NCBI GenBank assembly: GCA_030615365.1 | Contig: JAUWZM010000035.1 | Coordinates: 1-26,601 of the forward strand | Source of the DNA: Candidatus Aerophobota bacterium | Lineage (GTDB): Bacteria > Aerophobota > Aerophobia > Aerophobales > B3-G15 | Direction of reading: 5' to 3' | Length of the DNA stretch: 26,601 nucleotides | In this document: positions 7,538-12,655 of the stretch, in pieces | How positions within the stretch are numbered: position 1 is the stretch's first letter | Layout: the number at the start of each line of letters is the position of its first letter | Translations under genes and position numbers: made by a program | Notes under the pieces: generated by a model | Databases searched by the model: none | What the model saw: the letters and a program-made list of their open reading frames with translations, nothing else | Told to the model about the DNA's origin: nothing

Positions 7538-8050
7538 TTATTTCGGTATCAAGTACTCTTCGAATCTTCTCCCAATATCAGCAGGACGTGATTCTACCCT
7601 TCCTACTTCTTCTACCCGTTCGATCACTTGTTTTAATAGGAGCTTGCCTTCTTCTTTATAAATTTTTTCTCTTCCTTTAAATCTCACAGATATTTTTACT
7701 TTATGGCCTTCCTGAAGAAAATTGTGTACTTTCTTTATCTTGGTTTCTAAATCATGCTTTCCTATACGATAACTCAATCTTATTTCCTTGAGAACATCGC
7801 TAGATTGTTTCTTTTTGGTTTTCCTTCTTTTTTTATCCAGTTGATATTTAAGTTTTCCGTAATCCAACAAGCGACACACTGGAGGAGTGGCCTGTGGAGA
7901 TACTTCAACCAGATCAAGTTCTTCTTTGCGAGCAGCCTCAAGGGCCTGCTTGAGAGAGACTACTCCCATCTGCTTGCCCCGGGCGTCGACTAACCTTACT
8001 TTACTCGCCTTAATTCTTTCATTCACCAACATTCTTGAACTTTTGTTAAT
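7538..8050 (-). CDS. infC: Translation initiation factor IF-3, AUU start
   Basis: Binds the 30S subunit, keeps the 50S subunit off and checks start-codon/initiator-tRNA pairing. Both domains are present: N-terminal LVNERIKASKVRLVDARG and PPVCRLLDYGK, a Lys-rich linker, and C-terminal KEIRLSYRIGKHDL and GHKVKISVRFKGRE. The first in-frame ATG (8032) has no SD at usable distance. Six codons further up an in-frame ATT (8050-8048) sits exactly 6 nt after AAGGAG. I therefore start there, giving 170 aa. AUU initiation is the classic infC autoregulation device: IF-3 discriminates against it and so limits its own synthesis. It lies 14 nt after the thrS stop. Confidence 0.95.
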   Translation of the reverse strand: MNKSSRMLVNERIKASKVRLVDARGKQMGVVSLKQALEAARKEELDLVEVSPQATPPVCRLLDYGKLKYQLDKKRRKTKKKQSSDVLKEIRLSYRIGKHDLETKIKKVHNFLQEGHKVKISVRFKGREKIYKEEGKLLLKQVIERVEEVGRVESRPADIGRRFEEYLIPK

Positions 8051-8062
8051 AAAACTCTCCTT
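8048..8062 (-). promoter_or_regulatory. SD plus AUU start codon of infC
   Basis: Minus strand AAGGAG at 8062-8057, a 6-nt spacer, then ATT at 8050-8048 in frame with IF-3. The alternative ATG at 8032 would leave a 24-nt gap. This ribosome-binding site decides the start codon. Confidence 0.8.
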
Positions 8063-8064
8063 AT

Positions 8065-9792
8065 TTATTCTCGATGCGTAACCTTGTCTTTTACCAGTCG
8101 AAGAAAATTTTCGATAGTAATATCCTTGAGGTTATCACCCTTTCTTTCTCGCACAGTGAGAACTCTTTTCTTCATTTCATTTTTACCCAGAATAACCATA
8201 TACGGTATTCGATCCAGCTCAGCTTCCCTTACTTTATTTCCCAGCATCTCATTTTTAGTATTTATCTCAACTCTTATTTCCTCATTTATCATTTTTTGGT
8301 AAATATCTTGAGCAAAGAATGTTTCTTTTTCAGTTACAGTTAATATTCGCACCTGAATAGGGGAAAGCCAGAGAGGAAAGTCACCTTTCGAATGTTCAAT
8401 TAATACCCCGAGAAATCTCTCAATAGTTCCCAGGACCACCCGATGAATCATAACTACTCGTTTTTTCCTCCCATCGGGAGCTACATAAGTTAAATTAAAT
8501 CTTTCGGGCAAATTAAAATCTACCTGAATCGTAGGTCCCTGCCACAGCCGACCCAGAGCATCTTCCATCTGAATATCTATTTTAGGTCCATAAAAGGCTC
8601 CTTCTCCCGGGGCAATTTCAAAATTTAAGTTTTCTTCCTTTAGAGCTTCCTTTAGATCTTTGGTAGCTTTGTCCCAGGAAGTCAAAGATCCAATATATTT
8701 GGCAGGACGTGTTGATAGAGTAACTCGATATCCCAGTTTAAATACATTCATCATAAACAGGATGAACCTAATAACTCCTCTTACTTCTTCGACTACTTGA
8801 GAGGGCATACAGAAAATATGAGCATCATCTTGAGTGAAACCTCTTAGTCTTAGTAGACCATGAAGAACCCCCGACTCCTCACGTCGATACACAGTACCCA
8901 GCTCAAAAAATCTTAAAGGGATGTCCCGGTAACTCCTTATCTTGCTTTTATAGATTAATATATGGCCAGGGCAGTTCATTGGTTTTATCACATATTCTTC
9001 TTTATCAACTGAAAATACATACATATTTTCTCGGTAAAAGTCAAGGTGCCCGGACTCTTTCCAAAGATGAGATCGAGAAATATGAGGAGTCCATACTAAT
9101 TGATAACCTCTTTTGAGATGTTCCTTTTTTTCAAAATTTTCCAGGATCTCTCTTAGCATAGCTCCTCGAGGAGGATAAATAGCTAAACCTGCACCTATTT
9201 GTGGCGACATAGTGAAAAGGCGTAAGTCTTTTCCTATTCTGCGATGATCTCTCTTTTTAGCTTCCTCTAACATATCGAGATGTTGCTTCATTGCCTCCTG
9301 AGTGAAAAAAGCTGTTCCGTATATTCTGGATAGCATTGGATTCCCTTCTTTTCCCTTCCAATAGGCTCCTGCAACAGAGCGAAGAGTAAAGAATTCTACC
9401 TCTCCCGTGTTCTGAAGATGTGGTCCCCGACACAGGTCTACAAAATCCCCCTGAGAGTAAAGAGTAACTGCATCATCTTCTATTTCTTTTAACAATTCTA
9501 ATTTATATGGTTCTTCCCTTTCTTTAAAAATATACTCTGCGTTAGATTTATTCACTTTCTCTTTCTTAAAAGGAAAATTTTCTTTTACTATTCTTCTCAT
9601 CTCTTCTTCTATACGAGGCAGGCTTTGAGAAAGCAGTTCTCCATCTATATCAAAATCGTAGTAAAAACCATCTTTGATTGACGGACCTATTCCCAGTTTT
9701 GCTTTAGGGAAAAACCTCTTCACTGCCTGAGCTAAAATATGAGAGGCGCTATGTCGAAGAGTACTTAAATCTTGAGAATTCTCTTTTTGCAA
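8065..9792 (-). CDS. thrS: Threonyl-tRNA synthetase lacking the N-terminal TGS domain
   Basis: Class II synthetase that charges tRNA-Thr; 575 aa against about 640 in full-length forms. It opens directly at the editing (N2/SAD) domain, with the HSASH zinc-like HxxxH motif at residues ~14-18 and DFVDLCRGPHL further on. The catalytic core has motif 2 (VYRREESGVLHGLLRLRGFTQDD) and the zinc ligands Cys in MNCPGH, His in DDAHIF and His in MIHRVVLG. The anticodon-binding domain ends the protein. The ~60-residue TGS domain is missing, and there is no room for it because tRNA-Val ends 28 nt upstream. The TTG start has AAAGGA about 8 nt before it. Confidence 0.95.
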   Translation of the reverse strand: MQKENSQDLSTLRHSASHILAQAVKRFFPKAKLGIGPSIKDGFYYDFDIDGELLSQSLPRIEEEMRRIVKENFPFKKEKVNKSNAEYIFKEREEPYKLELLKEIEDDAVTLYSQGDFVDLCRGPHLQNTGEVEFFTLRSVAGAYWKGKEGNPMLSRIYGTAFFTQEAMKQHLDMLEEAKKRDHRRIGKDLRLFTMSPQIGAGLAIYPPRGAMLREILENFEKKEHLKRGYQLVWTPHISRSHLWKESGHLDFYRENMYVFSVDKEEYVIKPMNCPGHILIYKSKIRSYRDIPLRFFELGTVYRREESGVLHGLLRLRGFTQDDAHIFCMPSQVVEEVRGVIRFILFMMNVFKLGYRVTLSTRPAKYIGSLTSWDKATKDLKEALKEENLNFEIAPGEGAFYGPKIDIQMEDALGRLWQGPTIQVDFNLPERFNLTYVAPDGRKKRVVMIHRVVLGTIERFLGVLIEHSKGDFPLWLSPIQVRILTVTEKETFFAQDIYQKMINEEIRVEINTKNEMLGNKVREAELDRIPYMVILGKNEMKKRVLTVRERKGDNLKDITIENFLRLVKDKVTHRE

Positions 9793-9820
9793 AAAATTTT
9801 TCCTTTATCAAAGAATTATT

Positions 9821-9896
9821 TGGTGCCCAGTGCTGGACTTGAACCAGCGACCCCTTGCATGTCAAGCAAGTACTCTAACCACTGAGCTAACTGGGC
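9821..9896 (-). tRNA. tRNA-Val (anticodon GAC)
   Basis: The minus strand folds into a full cloverleaf: acceptor GCCCAGT/ACTGGGC, D-loop TTAGCTCAGTGGTTAGAG, anticodon stem CTTGC/GCAAG around the loop TTGACAT, and T-loop GGTTCAAGTCC. The anticodon GAC reads valine codons GUC/GUU. The 3' CCA is encoded. It lies 28 nt upstream of thrS in the same direction. Confidence 0.95.
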
Positions 9897-9907
9897 GTAG
9901 ATAAATC

Positions 9908-10066
9908 AAGTAGTCCTGTAGTCTTATAGTGAACATAACAGTGTAGCCGCAACTTTTAAGTTGCGCTGGTTTTTCGCAGGCTAACGCCTGCGGCTACCTA
10001 AGAATAAATAGGTAGTCTGGTAGTCTGATTAAGAGTTCTTTTGGCTAAAGACTATTAGACTAACTG
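9908..10066. repeat. Short AGTCT-type repeats around the REP-like element
   Basis: The string TAGTC(C/T)(T/G)GTAGTCT occurs at 9910-9924 and again at 10012-10027. An inverted, looser version (gactattagactaac) lies at about 10049-10064. The units bracket the REP-like element at 9943-9997 and fill the spacer between the two tRNA genes. No reading frame is seen here. Confidence 0.4.
9943..9997. repeat. REP/BIME-like element: two inverted GTAG hairpins
   Basis: Read from the left: GTAG then CCGCAACTTTTAAGTTGCG (hairpin cgcaactt/aagttgcg, 9948-9965). Read from the right on the other strand: GTAG then CCGCAGGCGTTAGCCTGCG (hairpin cgcaggc/gcctgcg, 9991-9975 region). The outer nine bases, GTAGCCGCA and TGCGGCTAC, are also exact complements. 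A GTAG tetranucleotide 5' of a hairpin is the signature of REP sequences mobilised by REP-associated tyrosine (Y1/HUH) transposases, and a head-to-head pair is a BIME. No transposase gene is in the window. Confidence 0.65.
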
Positions 10067-10126
10067 GCTGTTGACTATTCTACACATAGTAAATCTGTCA
10101 GTAATTTACTTCTTGCAAATTGCTGA

Positions 10127-10198
10127 AGGCGGCACCCGGATTCGAACCGGGGAATTAAGGATTTGCAGTCCTCCGCCTTTCCGCTTGGCTATGCCGCC
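10127..10198 (-). tRNA. tRNA-Cys (anticodon GCA)
   Basis: Minus-strand cloverleaf: acceptor GGCGGCA/TGCCGCC, the compact D-arm AGCCAAGCGGAAAGGC, anticodon loop CTGCAAA with GCA, and T-arm CCCGGTTCGAATCCGGG. The discriminator is U73, the identity base of tRNA-Cys. The next bases are TCA, so the 3' CCA is not encoded, unlike the tRNA-Val 230 nt away. A CCA-adding enzyme would be required. Confidence 0.93.
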
Positions 10199-10237
10199 CT
10201 AAAACAACAGAGTAAACTATTCCTATTTGTTGCTATT

Positions 10238-10515
10238 CAGCCACAGATAGACGCTGATATTTCTTTTTAGTTACAATTTCGCCACCAAGACACGAAGACA
10301 CCAAGGATAAATGCGTGAATGTGTTCATGTGTGAATGCATGAATGAGTTGATAAGTAAAACGCATCTACGCATTAACAGATTAACGAGATTATAAATTCA
10401 TATTACTTCTTTGTGCCTTGGTGACTTAGTGGCCGAGGTGTTAACTTTTAAGAATAATATCTGTGATTTCTTGTGTTGGAACCTATTTGTGTTTATCTGT
10501 GTGAATCCGTGGCTG
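10238..10515. repeat. Outer inverted-repeat element of the 'cagccac' type
   Basis: CAGCCACAGATAGACGCTGA (10238-10257) and, inverted at 10495-10515, CAGCCACGGATTCACACAGA read on the other strand. The first seven bases and several later blocks match. It encloses the separate 10270-10434 element, so one repeat appears nested in another. Together they fill nearly all of the 422-nt gap between tRNA-Cys and the bactofilin gene. Confidence 0.5.
10270..10434 (+). repeat. MITE-like element, copy I (inverted partner at 12387-12554)
   Basis: About 165 bp with no coding capacity. The left end is GCCACCAAGACACGAAGACA (10281-10300). The right end, read inverted from 10434, is GCCACTAAGTCACCAAGGCA. The two are imperfect terminal inverted repeats built on a gccac-aag-cac-aag pattern. 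Both ends recur almost exactly, in opposite overall orientation, at 12387-12554, while the interiors differ. A dispersed, non-coding, TIR-flanked family fits a MITE or related intergenic repeat. Confidence 0.6.
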
Positions 10516-10520
10516 AACTG

Positions 10521-10625
10521 TTACACAATTTCTTCGTATTCAATTTTTCCTTTTCCAAAATGAGAAATAAGCGCCTTACTACTTTGGGGAATGAATCTGT
10601 CTAAAGTAGTGGCTAAATAGTTACT
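10521..10625 (-). pseudogene. Coding-like tail in the +1 frame after bactofilin
   Basis: Directly after the bactofilin stop the minus strand continues open in the +1 frame for about 34 codons, with a protein-like composition (TLDRFIPQSSKALISHFGKG, then KIEYEEIV) up to a stop at 10523-10521. There is no ATG, GTG or TTG in this frame after the bactofilin stop. It could therefore be made only by a frameshift near 10626, or it is the remains of a longer C terminus cut off by a one-base change. I do not recognise the sequence. Confidence 0.25.
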
Positions 10626-11019
10626 CCTCTTCTGCCTCTTCTGAGAAAGTATCTTTCTCCAAAACAGTTCTATGGTCAGTAGGAGTCATTTTACACTCAC
10701 CATTGAAAAACCCCCCTTCAGCAATGGTCAAGTCAGAAGCTTTTACCTTTCCCTCCAGGCTTCCTGTCGAAGAGAGCTCTACCCTTTCCTCACAGTCAAT
10801 ATTACCTATAACTTTTCCTCCAATGAAAACAGATCTGGCCTTAATATTTGCCTGCACTATGGCGTCTTCCCCTAAGACTAAACTTCCTTCAGTTCTAATT
10901 TCTCCTGTAAACTTACCATCGATTCTAAGGCTTCCTCTGTCTATCAGACTCCCCTTAAATTCTGTTTCTCTCCCAATTACACTGCTGGTTCTCCCCTCAT
11001 TTTTTTTTCTTTTAAACAT
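10621..11019 (-). CDS. Bactofilin (DUF583) cytoskeletal protein
   Basis: 132 aa. Bactofilins polymerise into nucleotide-independent filaments on the inner membrane face and position cell-wall or division enzymes. The central right-handed beta-helix repeats are visible from residue ~22 to ~110: FKGSL, GSLRIDGKFTGEI, GSLVLGEDAIVQANI, SVFIGGKVIGNI and GSLEGKVKASDLTI, with the usual G-x-I/V-x-G spacing. Short disordered ends flank it, the last being acidic. The ATG follows GAGAGGGA. The gene sits 16 nt after an M23 peptidase, the common bactofilin-LytM pairing, which suggests spatial control of that enzyme. Confidence 0.93.
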   Translation of the reverse strand: MFKRKKNEGRTSSVIGRETEFKGSLIDRGSLRIDGKFTGEIRTEGSLVLGEDAIVQANIKARSVFIGGKVIGNIDCEERVELSSTGSLEGKVKASDLTIAEGGFFNGECKMTPTDHRTVLEKDTFSEEAEEE

Positions 11020-11035
11020 TTTTCCCTCTCTAAGA

Positions 11036-11965
11036 TTAACCTAAAGGTTCTACCATTAAATTTAAAGGATTCACAGTTTTTCCATTGCTCCAGACCTCAA
11101 AATGCAAATGAGGACCCGTGCTATGCCCAGTATTTCCAACTCTGCCTATAATCTGTCCCTTACTTACCCAAGACCCTTTTTTCACCAGTATGCGAGAGAG
11201 GTGCCCATAAACAGTTGAGTATCCGTATTCATTTTTTATTTGAATTTTTAAACCATAGGCATTATCCCAGCTTGCATAAGTAACTTTCCCCTGAGCGGCA
11301 GCTTTTACTGAGGTTCCCCAGGGAGCAACAATGTCAATAGCCGCATGGAACTCCCATTTTTTAGAAATGGGGTGCCTTCTCCGGCCATAACCTGAAGATA
11401 TCCATCCCTGAACAGGAAATATATTGGGGGTCGAGGCAAAAAGCTCTTTTTTTTCCTCAACTATTTTTTCAACTCTATTAAAATTTTCTTTCTGCCTTAT
11501 AGCTTCATTTTGAAGAAAGGCAATGTTATTTTCAATTTTTTCAATAATCCCTAAGGAATTAAATTCCCCTCCTTTTTCTTCCCCCAAAGGGATGTACTTT
11601 TCTGGCCCTCCTTTACCCAGTTGCTCGGATGTGCCAGATTTTCCTCCCATGCCAGCGAGAGTTCTCAATCGATTTTCTGTTTCTTTTAGCTCATTTAACT
11701 TCTCGTTAAACTCTTTTACTTGCCCTGCTAGAGAGATTATTTTTTCCTGTTGTATTTGATTCATTCGCACCAGTTGATCGAGATATACCAATTTTTCCTT
11801 TAGCTGTCTGTAGTCATTGATAAAGTAAAAAAGAGCAAAAAAGGCTATTGTTATAGCTATTAGCGTGAAAGGAAATGTGAATCTTGGAATCCTGACTCGT
11901 CTAATCTTTTCATGAGAAGAATAAGGAATAATCATCAAAGTGGAAAACTTAGAATTTTTTTTCAT
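11036..11965 (-). CDS. Membrane-anchored M23 (LytM-type) peptidase
   Basis: 309 aa, probably a periplasmic or cell-surface peptidoglycan endopeptidase. Basic cytosolic residues are followed by a membrane helix (about 31-50), then a coiled coil (about 52-112, charged heptads ending with a Gly-rich linker). The zinc peptidase domain starts near GWISSGYGRRRHP. The active-site set is complete: H207xxxD211 in FHAAIDI, YGH, and H286-L-H288 in GPHLHFEVW. It is therefore likely an active enzyme, unlike degenerate EnvC/NlpD types. It is first in a two-gene operon with bactofilin and is driven by two tandem promoters at 11989-12065. Confidence 0.92.
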   Translation of the reverse strand: MKKNSKFSTLMIIPYSSHEKIRRVRIPRFTFPFTLIAITIAFFALFYFINDYRQLKEKLVYLDQLVRMNQIQQEKIISLAGQVKEFNEKLNELKETENRLRTLAGMGGKSGTSEQLGKGGPEKYIPLGEEKGGEFNSLGIIEKIENNIAFLQNEAIRQKENFNRVEKIVEEKKELFASTPNIFPVQGWISSGYGRRRHPISKKWEFHAAIDIVAPWGTSVKAAAQGKVTYASWDNAYGLKIQIKNEYGYSTVYGHLSRILVKKGSWVSKGQIIGRVGNTGHSTGPHLHFEVWSNGKTVNPLNLMVEPLG

Positions 11966-11988
11966 CTTTTTACCACCTCTTTAATGAG

Positions 11989-12017
11989 AGTATACTACAC
12001 ATAAAGGCAAATGTAAA
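11989..12017 (-). promoter_or_regulatory. Proximal promoter of the M23-bactofilin operon
   Basis: Minus strand TTTACA (12017-12012), a 17-nt spacer, TATACT (11994-11989). It lies about 24 nt before the start codon. Spacing and both hexamers are close to the sigma-70 consensus. Confidence 0.6.
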
Positions 12018-12036
12018 GACCTTATGTTGTTAATTA

Positions 12037-12065
12037 ATGATAGAGAATTTTCTTAAAATTGTCAA
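12037..12065 (-). promoter_or_regulatory. Distal promoter of the M23-bactofilin operon
   Basis: Minus strand TTGACA (12065-12060), a 17-nt spacer, TATCAT (12042-12037). It has a perfect -35 and a good -10. It lies 48 nt upstream of the proximal promoter, so the operon has two sigma-70-type starts in tandem. Confidence 0.65.
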
Positions 12066-12338
12066 GGGATCGCTTTTCTCCAGTTTTGTTAATTAGAGTC
12101 TTAAGAGTGCATTATTTTTTCTTGGTTTAAAAATGCCGTAATTATCTTCTTGGAAAACTATGAAAGAATGTACCAGCTTGGCGTATCTAAAGTTTTCTTT
12201 TTTTGTATCATTCCGAGATTCCCAAAGGGAAGCATGGCATTCTCTTAAGCTGCTGCATTTACAAGATGCTATTTTTTCCAATCTTTAGTATATGGAGTAT
12301 ATAAGAAATCTGTTAAAAGACAAGCAAAGAATCTATTT
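12066..12338. other. AT-rich divergent spacer with one small hairpin
   Basis: Between the M23 promoters and the polA promoter I see no credible gene. A 62-codon minus-strand frame (12281-12093) has no SD and an unlikely composition. The only structure is an imperfect GATTCCC/GGGAAGC hairpin with an AAA loop (12217-12233), surrounded by ATTCCGAG and GGCATTCTC. It looks like another dispersed palindromic repeat rather than a terminator. Confidence 0.35.
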
Positions 12339-12366
12339 TTGCCTTTAAAAGAAAATCTGCTATAAT
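12339..12366 (+). promoter_or_regulatory. polA: Candidate polA promoter
   Basis: TTGCCT (12339-12344), a 16-nt spacer, perfect TATAAT (12361-12366). It lies about 290 nt before polA. The element at 12387-12554 and the repeat at 12570-12620 fall between promoter and gene, so they would be transcribed as a long leader. Confidence 0.5.
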
Positions 12367-12386
12367 TTAAAAATCGTAACAGTTCA

Positions 12387-12554
12387 GGCCACTAAGTCAC
12401 CAGGGCACAAAGAAGTGATATTAATTTTAAACCTCCATCGGAAAGAGAAGAATCCATTGCTGAAAAAATTAACCATTGAAGACACAGAATACGCTAAAAA
12501 TTTTAAGACCGGGGTTTACTTGGTGTCTTCGTGTCTTGGTGGCTGAATAGTAAC
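12387..12554 (-). repeat. MITE-like element, copy II (inverted partner at 10270-10434)
   Basis: The left end, GGCCACTAAGTCACCAGGGC (12387-12406), is the reverse complement of the right end of copy I with one base changed. The right end (12519-12554) is the reverse complement of the left end of copy I: CTTGGTGTCTTCGTGTCTTG is identical over 20 bases. The interior is unrelated to copy I. It is inserted between the polA promoter and the polA start. Confidence 0.6.
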
Positions 12555-12569
12555 AAATTAATTACTGAA

Positions 12570-12620
12570 GAGGCTGAAGGCGAAGGGCTAAAGGTTTAAA
12601 GCTCGACGTTCAAGGTTCTA
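12570..12620 (+). repeat. Dispersed repeat, copy B (partner at 2893-2935)
   Basis: Contains AAGGGCTAAAGGTTT and GACGTTCAAGGTTCT, the same blocks as the reverse complement of 2893-2935, here separated by 7 extra bases (aaagctc). It ends 35 nt before the polA ATG and abuts the MITE-like copy II. Confidence 0.6.
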
Positions 12621-12655
12621 CGCATTAGCCGACAAACCAGACAAAGGAGATTCTC

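Noticed and set aside
10270..10434. CRISPR array
   Set aside because: Only imperfect terminal repeats, no regular spacers and no cas genes.
12093..12281. 62-codon minus-strand reading frame in the M23-polA spacer
   Set aside because: No SD, composition unlike a protein, and it overlaps a palindromic repeat.
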